Shown piece after piece: positions 1 through 8,892 of a stretch of 64,000 nt of DNA. Below the pieces are notes generated by a model. The model made no database searches, was not told the origin of the DNA, and saw only the letters and a list, made by a program, of their open reading frames with translations. Position 1 is the stretch's first letter, and each line of letters starts with the position of its first letter. The DNA is taken from positions 62,001 to 126,000 of the forward strand of contig JAMPFQ010000003.1 of NCBI GenBank assembly GCA_023664345.1, written 5' to 3'. The stretch is from Lachnospiraceae bacterium (GTDB taxonomy: Bacteria > Bacillota > Clostridia > Lachnospirales > Lachnospiraceae). The position numbers were made by a program, and so were the translations under genes.

Positions 1-280
1 CAGGATCCATGGGAAACTCGATCAGGATATCCACTCCCGCGCGTTCAAATAACACATATTTTTCTTCTTTTGTGGTGAGTTCTTTCCCGTCTGACTGCCC
101 AAAAAGGACTGCCGGGGCCGGATCAAAGGTAAAGACACAGGCACAGAGCCCCTCTTTCTTTTGCCCCCGGATCTCTTCCAGCAGTCTTCTGTGACCGATG
201 TGCACTCCGTCAAATTTCCCGATCGCCACAGCGGTTTCCCTGTCCAGATAAAAATCAGTCGTATTTGTTATGATCTCCAC
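1..280 (-). CDS. ribF: Riboflavin kinase/FAD synthetase, N-terminal part
   Basis: Converts riboflavin to FMN and then FAD in the cytoplasm. Only about 93 N-terminal residues lie in the window; the gene runs off the left edge. The nucleotidyl-transferase signature is visible as GKFDGVHIGHRRLL near residues 18-31, followed by TFDPAP. I start it at a GTG (278-280) 7 bases after the truB stop, with GGAGAAAGAG upstream. It is the last visible gene of the nusA-infB operon, the usual position in clostridia. The family call is secure; the GTG start is inferred from the ribosome binding site and the expected N-terminus. Confidence 0.9.
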   Translation of the reverse strand, partial: MEIITNTTDFYLDRETAVAIGKFDGVHIGHRRLLEEIRGQKKEGLCACVFTFDPAPAVLFGQSDGKELTTKEEKYVLFERAGVDILIEFPMDP

Positions 281-287
281 TCGCTGT

Positions 288-1190
288 TCACTCTTTCTCC
301 AAAAACATTTTTACCGGCTTATATCGTTTTTCCGTCTCTTCGTAGGCATAGATCCCCGCGAAACTTCCGTCAGGACGGTGAAACCGCACCCATTGCCGGG
401 AGCCGTAAACCTGTTTTTCACATGTCTGGTCAGGATAAATGGCATTCCCATTCTCCAAAAGCCTCATTGCTTCCCCGCTGACCTGCAGGATTGGACAGTT
501 CTGAAAACAGCTTTCCACAGGGATCAGGACTTCCGAAAGCCTGCCGGTATCCTTTGCTTCCTGAAGCCGCCCTAATGTGACGGCCTGTTCCAGGCCGAAC
601 ATTCCCACTCTTGTGCGCCGCAGGCTCCGCATGGCCCCCCCGCAGCCCAACTTTTCCCCGATATCCGCGCAGAGGGTACGGATATAGGTTCCCTTGGAGC
701 ATACCACCCTCATTTTCACTACGGGCAGCCTGCACTCCAGGATCTCCAGCTTATATATCACTACGGGCCGCGCCCTGCGCTCCACTTCTTTTCCCTCTCT
801 GGCCAGTTCATACAACCGCCTGCCGTTTATCTTGAGAGCGGAATACATGGGCGGAACCTGGCTGTAACCGCCCACAAAAGACATGCAGGCTGCCCTGGCC
901 TCTTCTTCCGTCACCGCCACAGGATGTTCCCCCAGCACCCTGCCGGTGGTGTCCTGGGTATCTGTCTCCACTCCCAGGAGCAGTTCCGCCACATACTCCT
1001 TATCCTGATCGGTGAGCATGTCGCAGAGTTTCGTGCCGCTGCCCAGGCATATGGGCAGTACCCCCGTGGCCGCCGGATCCAGGGTTCCCGTATGGCCGAC
1101 TTTCCTCTGTCCGCAGATCCCGCGCATCTTTGCCACCACATCTGCGGAAGTAAAACCCGGCTCTTTATCGATTATCATGATTCCATTCAT
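288..1190 (-). CDS. truB: tRNA pseudouridine(55) synthase TruB
   Basis: Makes pseudouridine 55 in the T loop of tRNAs. The N-terminus NGIMIIDKEPGFTSADVV and the block GHTGTLDPAATGVLPI are typical; the Asp in LDP is the catalytic residue. The usual C-terminal PUA-like part follows. An in-frame TTG at 1205 would add five residues and overlap the nrnA stop, but the ATG at 1190 gives the standard family N-terminus, so I use it. About 300 residues, normal length. It lies between nrnA and ribF, a common grouping in Firmicutes. Confidence 0.93.
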   Translation of the reverse strand: MNGIMIIDKEPGFTSADVVAKMRGICGQRKVGHTGTLDPAATGVLPICLGSGTKLCDMLTDQDKEYVAELLLGVETDTQDTTGRVLGEHPVAVTEEEARAACMSFVGGYSQVPPMYSALKINGRRLYELAREGKEVERRARPVVIYKLEILECRLPVVKMRVVCSKGTYIRTLCADIGEKLGCGGAMRSLRRTRVGMFGLEQAVTLGRLQEAKDTGRLSEVLIPVESCFQNCPILQVSGEAMRLLENGNAIYPDQTCEKQVYGSRQWVRFHRPDGSFAGIYAYEETEKRYKPVKMFLEKE

Positions 1191-1201
1191 AGTTATTTGT
1201 C

Positions 1202-2158
1202 TCAAATGTTATCCAGCTGTCTCTCTATATGTAACGAAAGATTATTCACGCAGTCATGGAAAGTGCCTCTCATGGTGCATCCTGCCGCCCGGGCATGGCC
1301 GCCGCCGCCGAAAAAAGCCGCCACTTTCGCCGCATCGACTCTCTCGCTGGTACGCAGGCTGACCTTATATTCCAGCACATCCGTCTGATACATGAAGATA
1401 GCACAGTCAATGCCGCCTATGTTGCGCAGGTGGTTCACAATGCCGTCCAGATCTTTCGGCTCCGCGTCATAGAACTGCATGACTTTCCGGTCTATACAGC
1501 TGACGATACACCTGCCGTCCATGAAACGGATACTCTCAAGCAATGCCCTGCCCATAATATTGGACTGAATATAAGTCTTCTGGTAAAAAGTCTCCTGGAT
1601 CAGCCTGGGAAAATCAAATCCATAACCGATCAGCCTGGCCCCTTTCTCCATGGTGGCGGGAGTGGTATTGGAATACTGGAAGATACCCGTATCATGGATG
1701 ATACCGGTATACAGCGCCATTGCCAGTTCCCTGTCCAGCTTTTCCACGTCCATCAGGTCATAGAGAAGTTCGCAGGTAGCCCCCACCTCCGGCACGATGT
1801 GATTGAGATCGCCGCAGCCCTTATTGGTGACGTGATGATCGATATTGATCCTCTTCTTTGCCGCCTGAAAATATTTCAGGGCATCGCCCAGCCGGTCTTC
1901 ACCGCAGTCCAGCGCAAAAAAAACATCAAAAGCCTCCTCTTCCCCGAATTCGCTGTCGATCTCGTCAAACCCTTTCAACTCCCGGAAGATATCTGCGGGC
2001 TTCTCCAGAAAGACTTTGATCCGGGCCTGGGGCAGGCACTTTCGCAGATACAGGCACAGGGACAGGCACGCGCCCACACAGTCGCCGTCAGGGCGGACAT
2101 GTCCGCTGATACCGATCCTTTTCGCGTCCTTACATTCCTCTAATAAGTTCCATTCCAT
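1202..2158 (-). CDS. nrnA: NrnA: nanoRNase / pAp phosphatase (DHH-DHHA1)
   Basis: Degrades 2-5 nt RNA fragments and dephosphorylates 3'-phosphoadenosine 5'-phosphate. The N-terminal DHH domain shows HVRPDGDCVG, an ALDCG-type motif and the metal-binding DHH in NIDHHVTN. The C-terminal DHHA1 domain ends with FFGGGGHARAAGC. Two starts are possible: an ATG at 2170 overlapping the rbfA stop (ATGA), or the ATG at 2158, which has GAGG six bases upstream and gives the usual family N-terminus (LLEECKDAKRIGISGH). I prefer 2158. Coupled to rbfA upstream and truB downstream. Confidence 0.9.
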   Translation of the reverse strand: MEWNLLEECKDAKRIGISGHVRPDGDCVGACLSLCLYLRKCLPQARIKVFLEKPADIFRELKGFDEIDSEFGEEEAFDVFFALDCGEDRLGDALKYFQAAKKRINIDHHVTNKGCGDLNHIVPEVGATCELLYDLMDVEKLDRELAMALYTGIIHDTGIFQYSNTTPATMEKGARLIGYGFDFPRLIQETFYQKTYIQSNIMGRALLESIRFMDGRCIVSCIDRKVMQFYDAEPKDLDGIVNHLRNIGGIDCAIFMYQTDVLEYKVSLRTSERVDAAKVAAFFGGGGHARAAGCTMRGTFHDCVNNLSLHIERQLDNI

Positions 2159-2166
2159 ATAAAACC

Positions 2167-2592
2167 TCATTCTTCGTCTTTACAGACATCGGCGCTTTCA
2201 GCGCCATCCATGTTGTCATTATCCCTGATGTTTTCATTGTCCCTTGCTATCACCTCGTCGATCCTGCGGGACATATTGACGCCATATTCGATCGACTGAT
2301 CCATAACAAATGTTATTTCCGGTGTATTGCGGAGATTGATGGTCTTCGCCAGCTGCCTCCTGATAAAGCCTTCCGCGCTCTTCAGTCCCTGCAGGGTGGC
2401 CTCTCTGACATCCTCGCCGCCCAGCACACTGATCCATGCCTTGCAGCTTTTCAGGTCGGGAGCCACCTCCACGGATACCACGCTTGTCCAGGGGCTGATC
2501 CGGGGATCCTTAATCTCCCCCCGGATGATCTCCGCCAGCACACGCTGCACCTCCCCGTTGATACGGGTATTTTTTACACTGTTCTTCCTCAT
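2167..2592 (-). CDS. rbfA: 30S ribosome-binding factor RbfA
   Basis: Cold-shock 16S rRNA maturation factor that binds the 30S subunit. The whole KH-like RbfA fold is present: an N-terminal RVLAEIIRGEIKDPRI helix, the VEVAPDLKSCKAWISVLG strand region, and LRNTPEITFVMDQSIEYG near residue 90. After about residue 115 comes an acidic, Asn/Asp-rich tail. At 141 residues it is a little longer than most RbfA proteins because of this tail. It lies between infB and nrnA, the canonical order, but is separated from infB by a 228-base gap holding a tandem hairpin repeat. Confidence 0.93.
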   Translation of the reverse strand: MRKNSVKNTRINGEVQRVLAEIIRGEIKDPRISPWTSVVSVEVAPDLKSCKAWISVLGGEDVREATLQGLKSAEGFIRRQLAKTINLRNTPEITFVMDQSIEYGVNMSRRIDEVIARDNENIRDNDNMDGAESADVCKDEE

Positions 2593-2610
2593 ATTACCTC
2601 ACACTTTGCT

Positions 2611-2822
2611 ATTCCTCAAACCTGCGGTGCCCGAAAGAATGGCAAAGCCATTCTTTCCGCTGAAACTTAGATTTTCTTAAGCACGGTATTCTCGTGCTTT
2701 AGAAAATCTTTTCACACTTATTCCTCAAACCTGCGGTGCCCGAAAGAATGGCAAAGCCATTCTTTCCGCTGAAACTTAGATTTTCTTAAGCACGGTATTC
2801 TCGTGCTTTAGAAAATCTTTTC
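2611..2822. repeat. 109-bp tandem hairpin repeat between infB and rbfA
   Basis: Two nearly identical head-to-tail copies (2611-2719 and 2720 to about 2822). Each copy has a perfect 11-bp inverted repeat with a 3-base loop (GAAAGAATGGC, AAA, GCCATTCTTTC) and a second, longer hairpin with one mismatch (AGATTTTCTTAAGCACG pairing with CGTGCTTTAGAAAATCT). The second copy ends at the infB stop codon. It fills the entire gap between two operon genes, so it is transcribed. No coding potential. Confidence 0.9.
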
Positions 2823-5800
2823 AGCGTGGTACCTCCACCATGACATATGCTTCCACGATATCCAGTTCCTGCATCTGGTCATAGCCCTCAAAAACAAGAC
2901 CGCATTCGAAGCCCGCTTTCACTTCTTTTACATCATCCTTGAAACGCTTCAGGGAAGCAAGCCCGCCCTCATAGATCTGCTCGCCCTCGCGGGTGATGCG
3001 GATCTTGCAGCCTCTCTGGAACACGCCGTCCAGTACATAGGAACCGGCAATATTGCCGATAGCGGACGCCTTAAATATCTGGCGCACCTCGGCGTGGCCG
3101 ATGATCTTTTCCTCAAAGACGGGATCCAACATACCTTTCATAGCCGCCTCGATATCCTCGATGGCCTGATAAATGACCTTGTACAGCCTGATATCCACGC
3201 CTTCCCGCTCTGCAGTCGCTTTCGCGGTAGGGTCAAGACGCACATTGAAGCCGATGATAATGGCATTGGAAGCGCTGGCCAGCACCACATCGGACTCGTT
3301 GATGGCGCCTACGCCGCCATGGATGCATTTTACGACCACTTCCTCGTTGGTCAGCTTCATCAGCGACTGCTTTACAGCCTCTACGCTTCCCTGTACATCC
3401 GCCTTGACGATCAGGCACAGTTCTTTCAGATTGCCCTCCTGTATCTGGGAGAACAGATCGTCCAGGGACATCTTGGTCTTAGTATCCTCAAGCATCTTTT
3501 CTTTATTCTGTGCCAGATAGGTCTCGGCATAATTTTTCGCTGTCTTATCATTGTCATGGGCAAGAAATACCTCGCCGGCGCTGGGAACATCGGAAAGTCC
3601 CAGAATCTCTACGGGAGTGGATGGAGTCGCTTCTTTCACTCTCCTACCCTTGTCGTCGATCATGGCGCGAACCTTGCCATGGCATGATCCCGCAGAAATG
3701 AAATCGCCCACATGGAGGGTACCTTTCTGTACCAGGACGGTAGCCACAGGGCCGCGGCCCTTATCCAGTTCCGCCTCGATCACCAGGCCTCTGGCCCGTC
3801 TGTCAGGGTTCGCTTTCAGTTCCAGGATATCCGCTGTCAGCAGAATGGTCTCCAGCAGATTCTCAATACCCTCTCCGGTCTTCGCGGATACAGGCACGAA
3901 CTCCGTGGTGCCGCCCCAATCCACAGGAATCAGCTCGTACTCCGTCAGTTCCTGCTTTACACGGTCAATATTTGCGGAGGGCTTGTCGATCTTGTTCACG
4001 GCAACAATGATCTCAATGCCTGCCGCCTTGGCATGGTTGATCGCCTCGATGGTCTGGGGCATCACGCCGTCGTCCGCCGCTACCACAAGGATCGCGATAT
4101 CCGTGGAATTGGCGCCGCGCATACGCATGGCGGTAAATGCCTCATGTCCGGGCGTATCCAGGAAAGTAATCTTCCTGTCTTTCACATTCACAGTATACGC
4201 GCCGATATGCTGTGTAATACCGCCTGCCTCTTTATCGGTCACATTGGTCTTACGGATGGAGTCCAGCAGGGAAGTCTTGCCATGGTCAACGTGACCCATA
4301 ACACAGATAACGGGCGGTCTCTCCACCAGGGAATCCTCCGCATCCTCTTCTTCTTTTAACAACTCCTCAATGATATCTACCTTGACCTCTTTTTCACAGA
4401 GGATATCGTACTCCATGGCGATATTTTCCGCATCCTCGTAGGAGATCTCCTGATTTACGGTTACGATCTTACCCTCAAGGAACAATTTCTTCACAATAGC
4501 GGACGGCTGCAGCTTCATCTTGTCAGCCAGATCCTTGATGGTGATCATCTCAGGCAGAGTGATGACCTTGATCACTTCCTCCACTTTCTCTTCTTTCTTC
4601 TTTTCAGGCTTGATGAACCGGCCTGGCTTATTCCTTGCCGCTTCATCCTCTTCATAGATATGGTCTTTCCTGGAACGCTTATCCCTCTCCTGATTGTTTG
4701 CGCGGCGCTTGTCGTCGTCACGCCTCTTTTCCATATCCTTTGCCGGAGCCTCCCCCGCAAAGCCCTTGCCGCCTCTCGAATCTCTGGAACCGGCTCCCTG
4801 TCCGCCGCTGCCTCTGTTATCTCTCGGGCTGCCGTTAAAATTGCGGTTGCCGCCTGCACCAGCGCCCGGACCACGGCGATCACCCCGACCGCCCTCAGGA
4901 CCCGGCCTGCCGTTTCTCTGAAATCCGTTCTGCCTGTCTCCCTGAGGTCTGCCATTTGAGCCTGCGCCTCCTCTGCTCTGATACTGTCCACGTTCTGGTC
5001 TGCCGCCCTGGCTGTTTCCACCCTGGGGTCTGCCGTCACGACGCCCTTCCTGTGAACCCCTGTTGTCTCTCACAGGTCTTTCCTGTCTTTCCGGTCTTTC
5101 CTGTCTTTCCGGTCTCTCCTGTCTTTCCGGTCTCTCCTGTCTTTCCGATCTGTTCTGAGCCTTTTCCGCCTCATGACCCATACCCGGACGCTGACCGTTC
5201 TGCCTGCTCTGCTGGGCAGGTTTAGAGGATACCATCTGTACGCTGGGTGTGGGAGACGGCGGAGTCAGCGGCTTGATAGGACGCACGGGTCCCTGCGCCC
5301 TGTTCCGGTCATTGTAGCCGTTATTCTGTCTGTTCTGCCCGCCCTGCGGCCTTCCCTGCCCGGACATTTTGGAATTCTGGGGATTGCTGACAAAGATGAT
5401 CTTGGACTTTTTCTTCTTTTGCGCATCCTCATTTGCCCTGCTGTCAGGTTTATTTTTTCTGGGCATCCCAGGCTTTTCCGCCTGCGCTGATCTTGTCCCC
5501 ACATTGGGCGCCCCTGTTTCCGGCTTTTCCGCTTTCGCTCCGGCTTCAGGCGCTTTCGTTTCCGCCTTTTCTGCTTTTGCTCCGGCTTCAGGCGCCTTCG
5601 TTTCCGCCTTTTCTGCTTTTGCTCCGGCTTCAGGCGCTTTCGTTTCCGCCTTTTCTGCTTTTGCTCCGGCTTCAGGCGCTTTCGTTTCCGCCTTTTCTGC
5701 TTTTGCTCCGGCTTCAGGCGCTTTCGTTTCCGCCTTTTCCGCCGCTGCCGCAGGAGCGGACTTCTCCGCACCAGTCCCCCCTGCCGTCTCTTTCCCTGCT

Positions 5801-5961
5801 CCACTGCCGCCTAATTCCCTGCGCACCATCTCTGCCGCTTCCTCCTCTATGGAACTCTGGGCAACCTTTGCCTCAATACCTTTCTTCTGTAAAAAACTTA
5901 AAACATCTTTGCTTTGCTTATCTAATTCTTTAGCGAGTTCATGCACCTTTATTTTCGCCAT
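2821..5961 (-). CDS. infB: Translation initiation factor IF-2
   Basis: GTPase that places fMet-tRNA on the 30S subunit. The reading frame stays open upstream to 6144, but the ATG at 5961 has GGAGG seven bases upstream and gives the canonical [13 protein letters not shown] start. Order: IF2-N helix domain (residues 1-50), a long low-complexity linker (about 70-450) with five to six [14 protein letters not shown] repeats and a QERPER repeat, a second IF2-N domain near 480, then the G domain from about 553: [30 protein letters not shown] and SAKTGEG. Domains II-IV complete the C-terminus. 1046 residues, typical of long clostridial IF-2. Confidence 0.95.
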   Translation of the reverse strand: MAKIKVHELAKELDKQSKDVLSFLQKKGIEAKVAQSSIEEEAAEMVRRELGGSGAGKETAGGTGAEKSAPAAAAEKAETKAPEAGAKAEKAETKAPEAGAKAEKAETKAPEAGAKAEKAETKAPEAGAKAEKAETKAPEAGAKAEKPETGAPNVGTRSAQAEKPGMPRKNKPDSRANEDAQKKKKSKIIFVSNPQNSKMSGQGRPQGGQNRQNNGYNDRNRAQGPVRPIKPLTPPSPTPSVQMVSSKPAQQSRQNGQRPGMGHEAEKAQNRSERQERPERQERPERQERPERQERPVRDNRGSQEGRRDGRPQGGNSQGGRPERGQYQSRGGAGSNGRPQGDRQNGFQRNGRPGPEGGRGDRRGPGAGAGGNRNFNGSPRDNRGSGGQGAGSRDSRGGKGFAGEAPAKDMEKRRDDDKRRANNQERDKRSRKDHIYEEDEAARNKPGRFIKPEKKKEEKVEEVIKVITLPEMITIKDLADKMKLQPSAIVKKLFLEGKIVTVNQEISYEDAENIAMEYDILCEKEVKVDIIEELLKEEEDAEDSLVERPPVICVMGHVDHGKTSLLDSIRKTNVTDKEAGGITQHIGAYTVNVKDRKITFLDTPGHEAFTAMRMRGANSTDIAILVVAADDGVMPQTIEAINHAKAAGIEIIVAVNKIDKPSANIDRVKQELTEYELIPVDWGGTTEFVPVSAKTGEGIENLLETILLTADILELKANPDRRARGLVIEAELDKGRGPVATVLVQKGTLHVGDFISAGSCHGKVRAMIDDKGRRVKEATPSTPVEILGLSDVPSAGEVFLAHDNDKTAKNYAETYLAQNKEKMLEDTKTKMSLDDLFSQIQEGNLKELCLIVKADVQGSVEAVKQSLMKLTNEEVVVKCIHGGVGAINESDVVLASASNAIIIGFNVRLDPTAKATAEREGVDIRLYKVIYQAIEDIEAAMKGMLDPVFEEKIIGHAEVRQIFKASAIGNIAGSYVLDGVFQRGCKIRITREGEQIYEGGLASLKRFKDDVKEVKAGFECGLVFEGYDQMQELDIVEAYVMVEVPR
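5529..5745. repeat. 42-bp minisatellite inside infB
   Basis: About five near-identical 42-bp units in tandem, encoding the 14-residue IF-2 linker repeat [14 protein letters not shown]. Units differ by only one or two bases, which suggests recent slippage or recombination. A shorter 18-bp tandem (about 5080-5155, QERPER-type residues) lies in the same linker. The unit length is a multiple of three, so changes in copy number keep the frame. Confidence 0.85.
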
Positions 5962-5974
5962 CCTCTGTCCTCCA

Positions 5975-6090
5975 TTCCAGTTCCGTCTCTGCGCTCCGAG
6001 ACTGTTTTGATTCCAGTCCAGTTCCGTCCCTACGCTCCGAGACTGTTTTGATTCCAGTCCAGTTCCGTCCCTGCGCTCCGAGACTGTTTT
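5975..6090. repeat. 41-bp tandem, short form of the GTCTC/GAGAC repeat
   Basis: Three units of 41 bp, each made of CCAGTTCCGTCYCT, CGCTCCGAGACTG and TTTTGATT segments. It has the same outer arms as the long hairpin repeats at 8.46, 36.5 and 45.3 kb, but the central GCGCCC...GGGCGC hairpin is absent. It lies between ylxQ and infB; the infB ribosome binding site begins just beyond it. It reads through in the infB frame, which is why that frame stays open upstream of the true start. Confidence 0.85.
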
Positions 6091-6403
6091 AATTTGATTC
6101 CTGCTCCAGCAGTCTGATGATCGCATCCGCCAGACCCGCATCACATACGCATACCGACGACCTCATGTCTTTTCCGATCGCCTGTCCCAGGCTTTCCTTT
6201 GTTCCGTACCTGAAAACCGGGACTCTATAATAAGAACACTTGTCAGAAAACAGCTTTTTGGTATTATCGGATGCGTCCTCCGCAACGACTACCAGCATGG
6301 CGGAACCTTCCCTCACCGCCTCCAGGGTCTGGAATTCGCCGCTGACCAGATTCCGCCCTCTCCTGGCAATGCCTAAAAGCGAATAGATTTTATTTTGTTT
6401 CAA
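6089..6403 (-). CDS. ylxQ: L7Ae-family K-turn-binding protein YlxQ
   Basis: Small ribosomal-L7Ae-like RNA-binding protein of the nusA-infB operon. The core [17 protein letters not shown] near the N-terminus and the [13 protein letters not shown] block are typical of YlxQ. I choose the TTG at 6403, inside the end of rnpM, because AAGGAG lies 10 bases upstream and the resulting [11 protein letters not shown] matches the family start; an upstream ATG would add 13 unusual residues. About 104 residues. It overlaps rnpM by 14 bases, implying translational coupling. Confidence 0.85.
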   Translation of the reverse strand: MKQNKIYSLLGIARRGRNLVSGEFQTLEAVREGSAMLVVVAEDASDNTKKLFSDKCSYYRVPVFRYGTKESLGQAIGKDMRSSVCVCDAGLADAIIRLLEQESN

Positions 6404-6662
6404 GATTCTCAAACTCCTTTTCCAGAGTGTCATACACTTCATTCGGAATGCTCATTTTGAAAGAGCGTTCCAGACCCTTATTCCTGCGCGCCTGCACCAG
6501 ACAATCCCTGCTCCTGCAAATATATGCGCCTCTTCCGTTCTTTTTGCCTGTGGCATCCAGGCAGATCTCATTTTCGGCTGTCTTAAGGATCCTCATCATG
6601 TCCTTTTTCCCTTTCATCTCACCGCAGCCAACACACTGCCTTAAAGGAATCTTCTTAGCCAT
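6390..6662 (-). CDS. rnpM: RNase P modulator RnpM (YlxR family)
   Basis: Small basic nucleic-acid-binding protein; the family has been reported to modulate RNase P in Bacillus. Hallmarks: IPLRQCVGCGEMKGKKDMMRI at the start and GRGAYICRSRDCL in the middle, with the CVGC and C...C cysteines, then a basic helix ARRNKGLERSFK. 90 residues, normal length. It sits between nusA (8-base gap) and ylxQ (overlapping), the conserved order in Firmicutes. Confidence 0.93.
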   Translation of the reverse strand: MAKKIPLRQCVGCGEMKGKKDMMRILKTAENEICLDATGKKNGRGAYICRSRDCLVQARRNKGLERSFKMSIPNEVYDTLEKEFENLETK

Positions 6663-6670
6663 ATGTCTCC

Positions 6671-7909
6671 TTACTCCTCATCCGCGCCTGCATATCCGTC
6701 GGGTTCCTCTCCCTCGTCCGCATATCCGTCGGACTCGTATCCTTCCGATTCGTCTTCTCCGGTTTCATAGCCCTCCGGTCCATACTCGCTCTCATAGCTT
6801 TCCTGCTCGTTTTCGTCATACTCTTCCTCATAGTCCAGGTAGTCTTCATAGCGGAAGCCGGGAGCGTCCTTTGCCTGGGTCTCGGACTTGATGTCTATCT
6901 TATACCCTGTCAGCCTGGCCGCCAGCCTGGCGTTCTGACCCTCCTTGCCAATGGCCAGGGAAAGCTGGTAATCGGGCACTACCACCTTGGCGGTCTTCTC
7001 GTCGGGATCTGCGAACACGGCAACAATCTTTGCGGGCGACAGTGCATTCTGGATCAATTGCCCGGGATTCTCATCCCAGTTCACTATATCTATCTTCTCT
7101 CCGCGCAGTTCCTCCACAATAGCGTTGACCCTGGCGCCGTTCATACCCACGCAGGCGCCCACCGCATCCACGTTGGGATTGTTGCTCCACACCGCGATCT
7201 TGGTACGGCTTCCAGCTTCTCTGGCAATGCTCCTGATCTCCACCGTACCATCCTTGATCTCCGTCACTTCCGACTCAAACAGCCTCTTGACCAGTTCGGG
7301 ATGGGTACGGCTGACATTGATGCGGGGACCCTTGGGCGTGCTCTTGACCTCCAGGATGTAAACCTTAATCCTCTCGGTAGGCCGGAACACCTCGCCCTTT
7401 ACCATCTCGCTCTCACTCAGCACGGCATCCGCCTTGCCCAGATTGATGCTGATATTCTTGCCCATGTAACGCTGTACGACACCAGTGACAACGTCTTTTT
7501 CTTTCTCATAATACTGATTATAGATCACGCTTCTCTCTTCCTCGCGGATCTTCTGTAAGATCACATTCTTCGCGTTCTGGGTCGCGATGCGCCCGAAATC
7601 TTTGGATTGGATCTCCACGTTCAGGATATCGCCCACACTTGCCTTCTGAGAGATCTCTCTGGCGTCCTCCAGGGAGATCTGCAGGCATTTGTCCGTCACA
7701 TCCTCGGCGGTCTCCACCACTTCTTTCTCGGCATACACCAGATAGTCACCGGTCTCACGATCGATCTCCACCTTCACGTTGTCGGCCTTGCCAAAGTGAT
7801 TCTTGCAGGCCGTGAGCAGCGAATTTTCGATCGCCTCAAATAAGGTTTCCTTGCTGATCTCCTTCTCTTTCTCCAGATTGTCAAGCGCTTCCATTAATTC
7901 CTTGTTCAT
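6671..7909 (-). CDS. nusA: Transcription termination/antitermination factor NusA
   Basis: RNA-polymerase-associated elongation factor. The N-terminal polymerase-binding domain begins MNKELMEALDNLEKEKEI, followed by S1 (about 130-200) and two KH domains with the motifs VGACVGMNGARVNAIVEEL and LAIGKEGQNARLAARLTGYKID. A strongly acidic Glu/Tyr/Gly-rich tail of about 70 residues replaces the acidic repeats of proteobacterial NusA. The start at 7909 has GGAGG five bases upstream; frames extending to 7936 lack that support. 412 residues. Second gene of the operon after rimP. Confidence 0.94.
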   Translation of the reverse strand: MNKELMEALDNLEKEKEISKETLFEAIENSLLTACKNHFGKADNVKVEIDRETGDYLVYAEKEVVETAEDVTDKCLQISLEDAREISQKASVGDILNVEIQSKDFGRIATQNAKNVILQKIREEERSVIYNQYYEKEKDVVTGVVQRYMGKNISINLGKADAVLSESEMVKGEVFRPTERIKVYILEVKSTPKGPRINVSRTHPELVKRLFESEVTEIKDGTVEIRSIAREAGSRTKIAVWSNNPNVDAVGACVGMNGARVNAIVEELRGEKIDIVNWDENPGQLIQNALSPAKIVAVFADPDEKTAKVVVPDYQLSLAIGKEGQNARLAARLTGYKIDIKSETQAKDAPGFRYEDYLDYEEEYDENEQESYESEYGPEGYETGEDESEGYESDGYADEGEEPDGYAGADEE

Positions 7910-7972
7910 CATATCCTCCATTCCGGCGTATGCCAAACTTTATATTATCATGTATTCCACACAGTATTCTTT

Positions 7973-8437
7973 TTAAAAGTCAAACGCCAGCCGTATCAGC
8001 GCCACGTCCGGGCGTTCAAAGATCCTGGACGTTTCCCCGTCCCGTATGACAATGACCTGGCTGTCAAAGCTTTCCAGTATGCCGGAAAAATCCCTGCACT
8101 TGTCAATGGGCTTAAACAGCCTGACTTCCACTTCCTGTCCGATGCTGGCCTGCAGGTGCTTATCCTTTTTCAGAGCGCGGCCCAGGCCGGGACTGCTCAC
8201 CTCCAGGATATAGGCGTCAGGGATGAAATCCTCCTCGTCCAGCACGTCCGAAAGGGCCCTGCTTACATTCTCGCAATCCTGGATATTGACCCCCTCCGGC
8301 TTATCGATATAAGCTCTCAGATAATAGTCACTGCCCTCTTTCACATACTCTACATCATAGATGGAAACCTGATTGGCTTCCGCTATGGGAGCAAGCAGCT
8401 GCTCCGTCCTTATCTCATAATCTTCCCTGCGGGACAT
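7973..8437 (-). CDS. rimP: Ribosome maturation factor RimP
   Basis: 30S assembly factor. Family features: the N-terminal QLLAPIAEANQVSIYDVEYVKEG, the LRAYIDKPEGVNIQDCENVSR region and the central VSSPGLGRALKK motif, then an SH3-like C-terminal domain. 154 residues, normal length. It is the first gene of the nusA-infB operon. The 35 bases upstream carry the ribosome binding site; beyond them is a large tandem hairpin repeat, so the operon promoter must lie within or beyond the repeat. Confidence 0.93.
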   Translation of the reverse strand: MSRREDYEIRTEQLLAPIAEANQVSIYDVEYVKEGSDYYLRAYIDKPEGVNIQDCENVSRALSDVLDEEDFIPDAYILEVSSPGLGRALKKDKHLQASIGQEVEVRLFKPIDKCRDFSGILESFDSQVIVIRDGETSRIFERPDVALIRLAFDF

Positions 8438-8461
8438 ATGGCGCCTCCTGTTCTTTTCTTA

Positions 8462-8770
8462 TTCCAGTTCCGTCTCTGCACTCCAGCGCCCTTTGCACTG
8501 AAAGAAATATTCATCTGCAAAAAACGCAGCTAAATATTTCTTTCGGGCGCTTTCGTTTCGAGACTGTTTTGATTTTCCAGTTCCTGTTTACAGGAACTTA
8601 TTCCGCTCTCTGCACTCCAGCGCCCTTTGCACTGAAAGAAATATTCATCTGCAAAAAACGCAGCTAAATATTTCTTTCGGGCGCTTTCGTTTCGAGACTG
8701 TTTTGATTTTCCAGTTCCTGTTTACAGGAACTTGTTCCGCTCTCTGCACTCCAGCGCCCCTTGCACTGAT
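8462..8770. repeat. 134-bp tandem long-hairpin repeat (GTCTC/GAGAC family)
   Basis: About 2.3 head-to-tail units with a period of 134 bp. Each unit folds as nested inverted repeats: GTCTC pairs with GAGAC, GCGCCC with GGGCGC, GAAAGAAATATT with AAATATTTCTTTC, CTGC with GCAG. Units are joined by a linker carrying AGTTCCTGT-TT-ACAGGAACT, itself a hairpin. It fills most of the 455-base gap between rimP and the BlaR1-like gene; the third unit is truncated. No coding potential. Confidence 0.9.
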
Positions 8771-8786
8771 TCCAGCTCCTACAAGC

Positions 8787-8818
8787 AAGTAAGAGTGGCT
8801 TGCAAGCCACTCTTACTT
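8787..8818. terminator. Perfect 32-bp palindrome, possible bidirectional terminator
   Basis: AAGTAAGAGTGGCTTG and its exact reverse complement are contiguous. It lies 75 bases after the stop of the BlaR1-like gene, where a terminator is expected, but there is no good T-run on the minus side, so termination is inferred from position and stem strength only. Confidence 0.5.
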
Positions 8819-8892
8819 TGATAATCATCATTTATCCTTTCATGAGTATAAATCCGTTCAGGGGAAAAGTCAATACATTTTCTGCCAAAACA

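Noticed and set aside
5369..6010. Long Ala/Phe-rich frame opposite infB
   Set aside because: It is the complement of the Lys/Glu/Ala repeat of the IF-2 linker, with no ribosome site or independent homology.
5962..6144. N-terminal extension of InfB by 61 residues
   Set aside because: It is the 41-bp repeat read in frame; the ATG at 5961 has a GGAGG site and gives the canonical IF-2 start.
8462..8770. CRISPR array
   Set aside because: Units are 134 bp, contiguous and near-identical throughout, with no short repeat/unique spacer pattern and no cas genes.
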